Shown piece after piece: positions 31,997 through 40,174 of a stretch of 64,000 bases of DNA (positions are counted from its first letter, which is position 1; each line of letters starts with the position of its first letter). Below the pieces are notes generated by a model. That model searched no databases. It was given only the letters and a program-made list of their open reading frames with translations, and was not told where the DNA came from. The stretch covers positions 372,001-436,000 of the forward strand of contig CAKQCB010000003.1 in the NCBI GenBank assembly GCA_934216615.1, read 5' to 3'. The translations under genes were made by a program, and so were the position numbers. This DNA is from an uncultured Anaerolineae bacterium. Its GTDB lineage: Bacteria > Chloroflexota > Anaerolineae > Aggregatilineales > Phototrophicaceae.

Positions 31997-33391
31997 CTAT
32001 GACCCAGAGAAAACCAAAATCGGTTCGTGTTGGCTCTGGTTCGTTTCTTGTTGGGGCAAACGTCCTTGCATCGACCATGCAGACGTATTCACAATCTCCA
32101 CATCTACCAGTTTCCCCTTCCAATCCATACTGCTCTCATCTTCAAAGAAGACGATCTTGTTTTGTGGGGTGCGACCGCGCCATTTGCCTTTGTGATTTTC
32201 TTCGACCAAAACTTGAACGATATCGCCCAGCCAACCTTGATTGATTTCGGCACAAATCCGTTCCTGTTGGTCGTCGATCATCTGTAAGCGTCGGCTCTTC
32301 TCTTCAGCGGGGACATCGTCCACCATACGCCGTTCAGAAACAGTATTCGGGCGAGGGCTGTATTTTGCCAAGTGAACTTTATCTAAGCGCAGTTCGCCAA
32401 GTAAGTTATAGGTGTTCATGAATTGTTCTTCGGTTTCACCGCAGAAGCCCACGATGATGTCCCCATGAATCGCCACGTTCGGCACGCGCTGGCGAATTCG
32501 TTCGATCAAAACACGGTATTCGGCGACGGTGTATCCACGTTTCATATTCATCAACACTTCGTCATCACCTGCTTGGACAGGGACTTCGATTTGGGGCATG
32601 ATGCGCGGTAATTCAGCGACGGTATCCAGAATTTTATCGGTCATGTAATTCGGGTGACTGGTCAAAAAGCGGATGCGTTCGATCCCCATTTCTTCAGCGA
32701 CAGAATGAATCACACGCAGTAAGTCGGCAAGGTCGGGGCCGTCGGGGATATCTTTGCCATAACGATCCACAATTTGACCGAGTAACGTCACTTCTTTCAC
32801 GCCTTGACGGGCTAAACTGCGGACATGCCCAACAATTTCCCCTACGCTACGACTTCGTTCTACACCGCGTCTAAACGGGATGATGCAGAAGGTACAGGCA
32901 TGGGAACAACCATAGACAACAGGCACGTGCGCGCTGATAAGCTGGCCTTGTTCATGGATAGGCAGTAATAACTCACCGTCTTGGACTAAGTCGCGTTCGG
33001 CACGTTGTTGAGCTTCAAGCTCCACCAATTCCATTTCCGACATACGCCCTTTGAGGAAGTCCACCATCGGCGCGGGTTGTGAAGGCGGTAAAAACACGTC
33101 CACATAGGGTAATTTTTTACGCAGGGCTAACGAGTCGCGCACGCCGACCATACACCCCATCACCCCAATAACTTTGTCGGGGTGTTGGCGTTTTTGTTCC
33201 GCCAGCAGTTGCAAACGGCCGTAGGCCTTATCTTCTGCTTGTTGGCGAACGACGCACGTATTGACCACAAAAATCTCTGCATCGTCGGGGTTGGATGCCG
33301 CGCTGTGTCCAAGTTTTTCCAGCTCGGAAGCAAGCAATTGTGTATCTGCCGAATTCATTTGGCAGCCAAAAGTCCAAATATGATACTGCAT
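31997..33391 (-). CDS. miaB: tRNA methylthiotransferase MiaB
   Basis: 464 residues. The N-terminal UPF0004 domain has cysteines 10, 46 and 80 for the auxiliary cluster. The radical-SAM cluster is Cys162, 166, 169 in YGCSHACTFCIIP. A TRAM domain ends the protein (about 395-450, DIVQVLVEENHKGKWRGRT). It adds the 2-methylthio group to i6A37 of tRNAs reading UNN codons. MQYHIWTFGCQMN at the start favours MiaB over MtaB or RimO. It is a single gene; its companion miaA is not in the window. Confidence 0.92.
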   Translation of the reverse strand: MQYHIWTFGCQMNSADTQLLASELEKLGHSAASNPDDAEIFVVNTCVVRQQAEDKAYGRLQLLAEQKRQHPDKVIGVMGCMVGVRDSLALRKKLPYVDVFLPPSQPAPMVDFLKGRMSEMELVELEAQQRAERDLVQDGELLLPIHEQGQLISAHVPVVYGCSHACTFCIIPFRRGVERSRSVGEIVGHVRSLARQGVKEVTLLGQIVDRYGKDIPDGPDLADLLRVIHSVAEEMGIERIRFLTSHPNYMTDKILDTVAELPRIMPQIEVPVQAGDDEVLMNMKRGYTVAEYRVLIERIRQRVPNVAIHGDIIVGFCGETEEQFMNTYNLLGELRLDKVHLAKYSPRPNTVSERRMVDDVPAEEKSRRLQMIDDQQERICAEINQGWLGDIVQVLVEENHKGKWRGRTPQNKIVFFEDESSMDWKGKLVDVEIVNTSAWSMQGRLPQQETNQSQHEPILVFSGS

Positions 33392-33471
33392 AAGACATAA
33401 CCTAAATTTGATTTAACAAGGGTTCACTTATTTTAATGGATGATCTTAAACAACGTCAATGAATCACCCTC

Positions 33472-33828
33472 TTATGATGTTATCACACATGGGGTTCGCA
33501 CCAAATTCACATGCAAGGTTTCGTCTGGCAAAACGGGAATCCGTAGCGTGTTGTCTTCAAGAAATACCCAATCCGTCACATCGTGTAAACCATTCTCCAG
33601 CGTCAGCGCGTGACGGTTCACTTGGATGGAAATTGCCCGCGTATTGCCTTGCACTTCGAGGGCATAACGGGCACAGAAATCAACAGGTGTGATATCAAAT
33701 TGGATGAAAACTTCACCTTGCACAGGCGACACCCATGCGGAAAGATCACCTTGAATCAAGGTATGTTCGCCATCGGCAGATGCGAATTGCCACCCCTGCT
33801 CTAACGGAATCTTCAACGTATCGCTCAT
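33472..33828 (-). CDS. Small beta-rich protein of unknown function
   Basis: 118 residues, no signal peptide or membrane segment. GGGAAG lies five bases before the ATG. The sequence alternates short beta strands (GEVFIQFDITPVDF, AISIQVNRHALTL, NTLRIPVLPDETLHVNLV). The middle part loosely resembles a single galactose-binding jelly roll of the GH2 N-terminal type, but no catalytic part follows. It is 80 bp upstream of miaB on the same strand. Likely a real gene given its start signal and protein-like composition; function unknown. Confidence 0.6.
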   Translation of the reverse strand: MSDTLKIPLEQGWQFASADGEHTLIQGDLSAWVSPVQGEVFIQFDITPVDFCARYALEVQGNTRAISIQVNRHALTLENGLHDVTDWVFLEDNTLRIPVLPDETLHVNLVRTPCVITS

Positions 33829-34051
33829 CCGTACTTCCCTTTCCTAAACCTGACGCTAAAAAGTCAACACTTTAACATGTGACGTCACATGATGATGCGA
33901 AACATCACGAATTGATAAAAAAAATCATTTCATGCGCCGAGCATAGCATCAAAAGTCTAAAAAACTGATAAAACCCAAGCCCTTTCTCGATACCTGAACC
34001 GACAGAAGATGTCATAACGTCCTGTGATACATTCCATGAAGGAAAAACATC

Positions 34052-34753
34052 TTGCAACAGATAGCACCGAATATTTACACGTTCAGCGGGTTGACTGTAG
34101 GGCGCGCCTATCTCATCAAAGATGAGGACGGCCTCACCTTGATTGATGCTAGCATTTCGCGTTCCGCTCCAAAGATCATCGCACAAATCCAAGCGCTAGG
34201 CCATTCGATCCAAGACTTAAAACGCATCTTCATCACCCATGCCCACCCGGACCATGTTGGCGGTCTGAAGGCAGTACAAGCTGCAAGCGGTGCGGAAGTG
34301 TATGCCACAAACGAAGAAAAACAGGTGATCGAAGGCGAGAAGACCATCCCTAGCCCAGAACGGGCTGTGCTTCACGGCATCCATAAGTTTCTTGTCCCAC
34401 CACCAACACGTATCTCTGCTTCTCCTGTGCATCACATCATCAACGATGGTGAAACTTATCCGGTTGGCGGTGGGTTACAGGTCATCGCAACCCCCGGCCA
34501 CGCACAGGGTCATGTAGCCTTTTATTTGCCCGCACATAAACTCATTTTTGGTGGGGATGTCCTCATGGCGCTTTTTAACCGCCTGACCTTCCCTTTACCA
34601 AGCGCTACCGTCGATATGGCAACTAATCGCCAATCCCTCACAAAATTTTTGGCGCTCGACCTTCAAATCATCGCTTTAGGACACGGCGCGCCCATCACGG
34701 AAAATGCGCAACAACGTTTGCATGATTGGGCAAAAACCAAAGGGGTAGGTTGA
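34052..34753 (+). CDS. MBL-fold metallo-hydrolase
   Basis: 233 residues from a TTG start with AAGGA eight bases upstream. The metal-binding motif is THAHPDHVGG (His63, His65, Asp67, His68), followed by TPGHAQGHVAF, GGDVL and LGHGAPI, giving all usual ligands. The size and motif set fit glyoxalase II-like or general thioester/lactone hydrolases; the exact substrate is unclear. It stands alone between a leftward small gene and the cytochrome gene. The presence of methylglyoxal synthase 4 kb away is suggestive of a glyoxal link but not evidence. Confidence 0.88.
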   Translation: MQQIAPNIYTFSGLTVGRAYLIKDEDGLTLIDASISRSAPKIIAQIQALGHSIQDLKRIFITHAHPDHVGGLKAVQAASGAEVYATNEEKQVIEGEKTIPSPERAVLHGIHKFLVPPPTRISASPVHHIINDGETYPVGGGLQVIATPGHAQGHVAFYLPAHKLIFGGDVLMALFNRLTFPLPSATVDMATNRQSLTKFLALDLQIIALGHGAPITENAQQRLHDWAKTKGVG

Positions 34754-34883
34754 TTCTGTAGTATTAAAAGTTACGATTTAAATCAGGGTGATCTCTAACT
34801 GTAACTTCGCACAAATTTGAGCTATACTCGAATGATATTTGTTCATAAGTTCACAATAAGATAGAGGAGAAAAACCTCAGATC

Positions 34884-35543
34884 ATGAAAAAATTACTTTT
34901 GGGAATCTCAATCGTGAGTGCAAGTTTAGCCTTCAGCGCTTGTGGAACCGTTGCAACCCCACAATGGTCTGAAGATGCTCAATCTACCCGTGCGGCATTG
35001 GCTGTTACATCTGACCATTTGACAGAGATTGCCCCGACATCGACACCTTTACCACCGACCGAAACGCCGACTGAAGTGCCACCCACCGCGACAGCGGTTC
35101 CGCCGACTGAAGTCCCGCCCACGGACGTGCCACCGACTGAAGTCGTCGCAACAGAAGTCCCACCGACGGAAGTGCCACCCACCGAAGCGGCCGTTGAAGC
35201 GAGTGGTGACCCTGAAAATGGGCAAGCATTATTCACAGTCGCGCATCCTGTCACTGATGGCACCTCGTGGGCATGCTCAAGCTGCCACTCCGTCACGTCT
35301 GATGGCATCCGCTTAATTGGCCCGGGTCTGTGGAATGTCGCCACCCATGCGGAAAGCTATGGTTTGGACATGACCGCCAGCGAATACATCCATGAATCCA
35401 TCGTTGACCCTGCGGCCTTCACCGTACCAGTCAACGCGGGTGACCCCAACTGGGCGCTTCCCATGCCACATGGTTTTGGCGACTCGCTCACTGAAGAAGA
35501 AATCAACGACATCGTTGCTTACTTGCTCACCTTGCACGATTAA
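34884..35543 (+). CDS. Lipoprotein c-type cytochrome
   Basis: 219 residues. The signal peptide ends at a lipobox with Cys20 (LAFSAC). Residues 50-105 are a Pro/Thr/Glu linker made of repeated PPTE units. The C-terminal domain has heme motif CSSCH (131-135) and the probable axial Met194 in LPMPHG. It ends with EEEINDIVAYLLTLHD, a classic cytochrome c helix. It should be tethered outside the cytoplasmic membrane and carry electrons. No oxidase or biogenesis gene adjoins it. A good ribosome-binding site (AGAGGAG) lies upstream. Confidence 0.92.
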   Translation: MKKLLLGISIVSASLAFSACGTVATPQWSEDAQSTRAALAVTSDHLTEIAPTSTPLPPTETPTEVPPTATAVPPTEVPPTDVPPTEVVATEVPPTEVPPTEAAVEASGDPENGQALFTVAHPVTDGTSWACSSCHSVTSDGIRLIGPGLWNVATHAESYGLDMTASEYIHESIVDPAAFTVPVNAGDPNWALPMPHGFGDSLTEEEINDIVAYLLTLHD

Positions 35544-35560
35544 TCTGGTTTGATCGTCAC

Positions 35561-35595
35561 AAAAAACACCTCACCATTAATGGCGAGGTGTTTTT
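35561..35595. terminator. Bidirectional terminator between cytochrome and histidine kinase genes
   Basis: AAACACCTC (35564-35572) and GAGGTGTTT (35585-35593) form a stem extended by CC/GG pairs, with A-run on one side and T-run on the other. It serves the rightward cytochrome gene and the leftward kinase gene. Confidence 0.9.
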
Positions 35596-35621
35596 ATTTC
35601 TCACAATAGGGATTTATCCCG

Positions 35622-37121
35622 TTATTCAGGCAGATAGTTTGCCCCTTCGTTTAACATCTCTTGGGGTTCTGGCGCTAACATCGACGGTAAGGCGATATAC
35701 ACCGTTGTGCCTGCGCCAACAGTGCTTTTGACGTGTACCTTGCCCCGATGTGCCTCGATGATTTGGCGGGCGGTGGTCAAGCCTTGCCCTACCCCCGCAA
35801 TCAAAATTTCTTCACCTTGCGCATTACGGGGTGTGCCTCTAAAAAAGCGTGTGAAGACGTGCGGTAATTCTTCAGGTGTGATGCCTACGCCGTTATCCCG
35901 CACGCGCAAGACCAACATCCCTTTGACGAACGTTTTGATCTCCAGCGAGACAATCCCCCCCGGAAGCGTGTATTTATTGGCATTGTCGATGATGTTGCCA
36001 AAGGCCCAGCGCAAGCGCCGTTCATCGACTTGAAGCCACGCATTTTCGACATCAATTTGCACTTGGAGTTGTAATTGGTTCACTTGGGTGACAGGTCGCC
36101 ATTCATTAAACAACGCGCGGATGAATTCTTTCGCCGCCAAAGGTTTGATATCCGCAGCCGTCACACGGTCATTGGTTGCACCCGCGAGGTCGCGCAGTTC
36201 AACCACCAGCTTTTGTAACGCAATCGAATGTTTCTCAATCTGCTTGGAAAAAATATCCAGACCGCTTGTGTTCGCAGGCTGTTGACGCACGGATTCTAAG
36301 GCCTGCTCCAAAGGTTTCTGCACGTCTTCGGCAATCCGTTCGATCCAAATATGTTGAGCGCGTTCTTTCCATGTGTTTTCGGTCACATCGCGCAGAAGTA
36401 ACACTGCCCCCGCCAACGCACCATTAAATTTGGTCATCTCACCCGCTTGCACCCGCACCAAGCGATTATTAAATTGCACGATGATCGGGGTCCCCAACGT
36501 ATAGAGACCGGCCGCAACTTGGGTGCGGTGATCTTCTGTGGGATATAACGAGGTGATTTGTTTTAAAGCGCGTAGCGAAAACTGCGCGACGGCTTCCGCA
36601 GGGTTTTCGGCTTGGAGGATGGTCTTGGCTTGTTCGTTCACGAACATAGGAATCCCGCCAATATCGAGGACGATGACCCCTTCATTGAGTGTGTCTAATA
36701 TTGATGCGATAAACGTATATTCACGACGCTGACGACGCAGTGAGGTTTGTAGCGCGTCGGACTGACGTTTCACTTGCACCGCGTATTGATCGACCGAATG
36801 GCCTAACTGACCGATCTCATCAACGGGGCGCATGTGAGTACGTGCCACTTCTTGCCCCTGCGCGAGCGCATCGACGGTATGCTGGATGACCGCGACCCGT
36901 TGAAACTGCCGTCGGATGGCCAAAAAGAGCACAATGGTAATAGTCGCCGCTATACAAGCAAATAACACGCCATTGAGCTGACGTGTCATCGCTCGTTCAC
37001 CCCATGTTTGGCCGATCACATAGCCCACCACGATACATAAAATCATGACGGCGATCATGATGGGGTAAAACAACGTATAACGTAGTGACCGCGCGCCCGT
37101 TTCGGGCTGTTTTTGGCTCAT
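35622..37121 (-). CDS. HAMP-PAS histidine kinase-like protein lacking the phospho-acceptor His
   Basis: 499 residues. Two membrane segments (about 18-38 and 51-69), a HAMP-like region (70-125), a PAS domain (about 135-245), a degenerate dimerisation helix and a complete HATPase domain (about 360-485: N box NIIDNANKY, G1 VRDNGVGIT, G2 GVGQGLTTA). The H box reads RIAEDVQKPLEQA, aligning with the usual SHELRTPL but with Glu265 in the His position. It therefore probably cannot autophosphorylate in the standard way and may act as an allosteric partner. It is related in layout to the intact kinase at 48913-50199. It is a single gene with no adjacent response regulator. Confidence 0.8.
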   Translation of the reverse strand: MSQKQPETGARSLRYTLFYPIMIAVMILCIVVGYVIGQTWGERAMTRQLNGVLFACIAATITIVLFLAIRRQFQRVAVIQHTVDALAQGQEVARTHMRPVDEIGQLGHSVDQYAVQVKRQSDALQTSLRRQRREYTFIASILDTLNEGVIVLDIGGIPMFVNEQAKTILQAENPAEAVAQFSLRALKQITSLYPTEDHRTQVAAGLYTLGTPIIVQFNNRLVRVQAGEMTKFNGALAGAVLLLRDVTENTWKERAQHIWIERIAEDVQKPLEQALESVRQQPANTSGLDIFSKQIEKHSIALQKLVVELRDLAGATNDRVTAADIKPLAAKEFIRALFNEWRPVTQVNQLQLQVQIDVENAWLQVDERRLRWAFGNIIDNANKYTLPGGIVSLEIKTFVKGMLVLRVRDNGVGITPEELPHVFTRFFRGTPRNAQGEEILIAGVGQGLTTARQIIEAHRGKVHVKSTVGAGTTVYIALPSMLAPEPQEMLNEGANYLPE

Positions 37122-37420
37122 AGCGTCCCAACTGGCAAATACAAGAGATCATTAAAGTTTATAAAACGTTTGATATAGTTTTAGCAAGTTGTTCATGATT
37201 ATGCGATAGGCTGAGAGTCCGTCCCCAGTTTGGAACGTTAGAAACATCTCACCTACCAATCTGAGTAGGACACCGTTACTTCTACAAAGCAACCGTGTTA
37301 TCTACATAAGAGTGCACCTTCAAGCATGCAACGCGGAACCTTTGTTGTTCACGAACGTTCAGCAAGTGAACCTATCTTTCTTTTTATAGGCTAAACACAT
37401 GACTACGTTGAGAGAATATC
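37122..37420 (+). promoter_or_regulatory. Leader region upstream of the GT4 gene with attenuator-like hairpin
   Basis: No gene is seen in this 299-bp divergent region. Near its end, GTTCAC (37347-37352) and GTGAAC (37366-37371) flank a small inner palindrome GAACGTTC and are followed by CTATCTTTCTTTTTATAG, resembling a short intrinsic terminator before the GT4 start. CCTAC/GTAGG arms near 37252-37270 may form another hairpin. No known riboswitch class was recognised. Confidence 0.35.
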
Positions 37421-38749
37421 ATGAGTTCTCATCGCTTAATTAAATCTCTGACTGAATTTCATCCCGAAGATATGGAGCAGTTGTACGGCTCAGAGTGGGC
37501 GGTGCCACCGCTTGACCCAAACCTTCAGCTTGCGCCGATCAAACGGGTTGCCCTCGTTGCCGAATCCTTTTTACCGAAAGTGGATGGCGTTTCTAAAACT
37601 GCATTTTTGACCTTGCGCTATTTACAACAAACAGGGCGTGAGGTGATTGTGTTAGCGCCCGACCTCGCCCCACAAGCGATTGGTCAAAGTCGTGTGGTGC
37701 CGTTACCGTCGGTAGGGCTTCCGATGGCACCTGAAACGCGCATGGCGATTCCGCATCCAGTCATCAACCAGACGCTTCACGATTTCCAACCAGACTTGAT
37801 CCACATGTTCAGCCCTGCGCTGGTCTCAATCACAGGGATGCTCTACGCACGTCAGAACCGTATCCCAGTCATCGCCAACTATCAAACCGACCTTCCAGCC
37901 TATGCCCAACATTACGGGTTGAAGATATTAAGCACCGTCGTCAATGACTGGTTGCGCAACCTGCATAACGGCTGTCATCTCACATTAGCCCCGTCCAATT
38001 GGACGCTGAACCAACTGCGTTCCGAAGGCTATCATCGGCTTCGACGTTGGGGGCGCGGGGTGAATACAGAGCGTTTCAATCCCAATCACCGTTCGCAAGC
38101 ATGGCGCGAAAAAATGCTGAATGGGCGTGATCCAAACGCACTTCTCTGTTTATACGTGGGACGTTTAGCCAATGAAAAGCGGATTGATCTGCTCTTAGAG
38201 GTGGCGCGTACCCCCGGCGTTGCCTTGACCATCATCGGTGATGGTTACCTACGCGACGAACTCGAAACGCAGTTTGCGGGCACAAACACTCATTTTATGG
38301 GCTACATTTTCGGCGAAGATTTAGGCAACGCCTACGCCAGCGCCGATGTGTTCATGTTCCCCGGCGAAAGTGAAACCTTTGGTCAAGTGGTGCAAGAGGC
38401 TTTAGCCAGTGGTCTGCCTGCTGTGATCATCCATTCGGGCGGAATCACCGATCAAGTTCAGTCGGGCATCAACGGCTTTATTTGCAATGATGACCCCGCC
38501 GAATTTGCGCGTGCGGCGCGAACCCTGCGCGACGACCCCACCTTACGGAAACACATGGCGCATCATGCCCGCCTTCAAGCAGAGAAAAACCCGTGGAGTG
38601 GCATCATGGCACAGCTTGAAACACATTATCAAGAAGCGGTTGACATCAATAATCGGTTTAATCGTGTGTATCCGCCGATGGATTTGTTATCATCCCTCTT
38701 AAGTTTTACTGGCTGGTCACCCCGCGGAGAATTTGATCGTGTCTCATAA
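37421..38749 (+). CDS. GT4-family glycosyltransferase
   Basis: 442 residues with the GT-B fold. The N-terminal half has VALVAESFLPKVDGVSKTA and the central WGRGVNTERFNP. The C-terminal nucleotide-sugar half has LLCLYVGRLANEKRIDLLLE and the EX7E motif GESETFGQVVQEALASGLP. It is closest in pattern to membrane-lipid glycosyltransferases of the MgtA/SqdX group, which transfer a hexose to diacylglycerol or a glycolipid at the cytoplasmic face. The exact donor and acceptor cannot be read. Its end overlaps the start of mgsA, so both are one transcript. Confidence 0.85.
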   Translation: MSSHRLIKSLTEFHPEDMEQLYGSEWAVPPLDPNLQLAPIKRVALVAESFLPKVDGVSKTAFLTLRYLQQTGREVIVLAPDLAPQAIGQSRVVPLPSVGLPMAPETRMAIPHPVINQTLHDFQPDLIHMFSPALVSITGMLYARQNRIPVIANYQTDLPAYAQHYGLKILSTVVNDWLRNLHNGCHLTLAPSNWTLNQLRSEGYHRLRRWGRGVNTERFNPNHRSQAWREKMLNGRDPNALLCLYVGRLANEKRIDLLLEVARTPGVALTIIGDGYLRDELETQFAGTNTHFMGYIFGEDLGNAYASADVFMFPGESETFGQVVQEALASGLPAVIIHSGGITDQVQSGINGFICNDDPAEFARAARTLRDDPTLRKHMAHHARLQAEKNPWSGIMAQLETHYQEAVDINNRFNRVYPPMDLLSSLLSFTGWSPRGEFDRVS

Positions 38750-39122
38750 TGAACCTAAAACCGTTGCCCTGATTGCGCATGACAACAAAAAAGACGATAT
38801 GATCGCCTTTGCTCTAAAACATAAAGATGTATTGGCAAAATATGAGTTGATCGCCACAGGCACTACAGGCGGTTTGATTCAACAGCACACGGGTTTGCCC
38901 GTCAAGCGGATGCTCTCTGGCCCCATCGGCGGGGATGCGCAGATTGCGGCTCAAGTCGCTGAGCATACAGTAGAAGCCGTGTTTTTCTTCATCGACCCGC
39001 TGGGCAAGCACCCGCACGATCCGGATATCAACTCGTTACTGCGCATCTGTAATGTGCATAACGTGCCCTTGGCGACGAACGAGGCAACCGCAGAGTTCAT
39101 TTTGTCAACAAAGACACTTTGA
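38739..39122 (+). CDS. mgsA: Methylglyoxal synthase
   Basis: About 127 residues. The family landmarks are present: ALIAHDNKKDDM, TGTTGG, SGPIGGDAQIA (catalytic Asp) and FFFIDPLGKHPHDPDI with the Asp, His and Asp active-site residues. It converts dihydroxyacetone phosphate to methylglyoxal, a bypass used when phosphate is short or sugar phosphates accumulate. The GTG at 38739 has GGAG nine bases upstream and is preferred to TTG 38733; either way it overlaps the GT4 gene, indicating translational coupling. Confidence 0.93.
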   Translation: MSHNEPKTVALIAHDNKKDDMIAFALKHKDVLAKYELIATGTTGGLIQQHTGLPVKRMLSGPIGGDAQIAAQVAEHTVEAVFFFIDPLGKHPHDPDINSLLRICNVHNVPLATNEATAEFILSTKTL

Positions 39123-39134
39123 GAAGCGAAGTTT

Positions 39135-39161
39135 AAAAGAGGGATATTTGCCCTCTTTTTT
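39135..39161 (+). terminator. Intrinsic terminator of the GT4-mgsA operon
   Basis: AAAAGAGGG (39135-39143) and CCCTCTTTT (39151-39159) form a 9-bp stem with a 7-base loop followed by T, 13 bp after the mgsA stop. Confidence 0.9.
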
Positions 39162-39205
39162 GTTTAAAGTTCACTATTTATCACTATATTTCTCAACCTA
39201 GCCTG

Positions 39206-40174
39206 CTAACTTCCCTCGCGCATTTGTGCGCGACGTGCGGCGGCGGCTAGCAGTTTGTCGCTCAAGTAGGCTTGGATCACCACCGCGAGCAAAAGCGCCG
39301 GTGCGATGAAGATGCCATAAGGCACGATGAGCCAGAACGATGCAAAGCGCGTGAGCGACAGCAGGAATAAGCCCCAATCGCCCAAAAACAGAAATCCTAA
39401 CATCAACAACCATGCTGAGGACGCATCCAATACCCATGACCCGCTTGTATATTGCGTGACGGCCAGCACGAGGACGGTAATGCCCGTCACGCGTAAAATC
39501 AGCCATACCCACATCGCGGCGCTGGTATAAAAAGTCCCACGCGTCAGCGTAGCGATATATAGCCCAAGCGAGCTTTCAAACCCCACGTTGACAAACACTT
39601 GGATCATGCTGGCGGTGAGCAGTGAGGCGATGAGCAAAATCGCCACAAAAACATTCATGTGGGGTTCCATATCGCTGATGAGCAGGTCGAGATAATCCCC
39701 GTTAAAACTGGTGAGGTCCACCATCAAGCCTAAAATCATCACCGCCCGCACCGCGAATAAGATCAACAGAATCGGGCGCAGTTTATAAAAAAGCGATGCC
39801 CAACGGGTACGAAATAAAAGACCTACCCCGTTCTCGGTAGAGCGGATGCTCTCCCAAATACCCCCGCGTATCGCCTCGTTGATGATTTGGACGGTACTCA
39901 CCACACAGATAATGATGGCTAGGACTTGGAGAAGTAAGGTGGGAAAATACGCAATGTGATGAAACGCGTCGATCCATGTTGAAGCGGCGCGCTGTTGAAA
40001 GCCGTTCGTATGCACCGCAAACGAAACAAACGTGATCGCCACCGTGATGAACACCATGAGAAGCAACCGTAACCAACGCATTTTGGGCGAACTGGTCACA
40101 GCGAGTTCTTTTTTCAACAACGGATGTTCTCTACGTGTCCAAAAGGGCAGTGGCCCCGTAATCCGTTGAATCAT
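39206..40174 (-). CDS. Polytopic membrane protein of unknown function
   Basis: 322 residues, about seven to eight membrane segments, with a basic cytoplasmic N-terminus (FWTRREHPLLKKELAV). The lead-in PLLKKEL and overall layout are reminiscent of ABC-2-type permease subunits, but no diagnostic motif was found. Its ATG overlaps the stop of the AddA-like gene (ATGA), making it the last gene of the leftward helicase-nuclease operon. Functional link is by position only. Confidence 0.7.
   Translation of the reverse strand: MIQRITGPLPFWTRREHPLLKKELAVTSSPKMRWLRLLLMVFITVAITFVSFAVHTNGFQQRAASTWIDAFHHIAYFPTLLLQVLAIIICVVSTVQIINEAIRGGIWESIRSTENGVGLLFRTRWASLFYKLRPILLILFAVRAVMILGLMVDLTSFNGDYLDLLISDMEPHMNVFVAILLIASLLTASMIQVFVNVGFESSLGLYIATLTRGTFYTSAAMWVWLILRVTGITVLVLAVTQYTSGSWVLDASSAWLLMLGFLFLGDWGLFLLSLTRFASFWLIVPYGIFIAPALLLAVVIQAYLSDKLLAAAARRAQMREGS

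Noticed and set aside
35029..35200. Tandem short repeats suggesting a CRISPR or satellite
   Set aside because: They encode the PPTE linker of the lipoprotein cytochrome and are imperfect codon-level repeats inside a gene.
37122..37420. Known riboswitch or tRNA in the 299-bp leader
   Set aside because: No cloverleaf and no recognisable conserved riboswitch core; only short inverted repeats.
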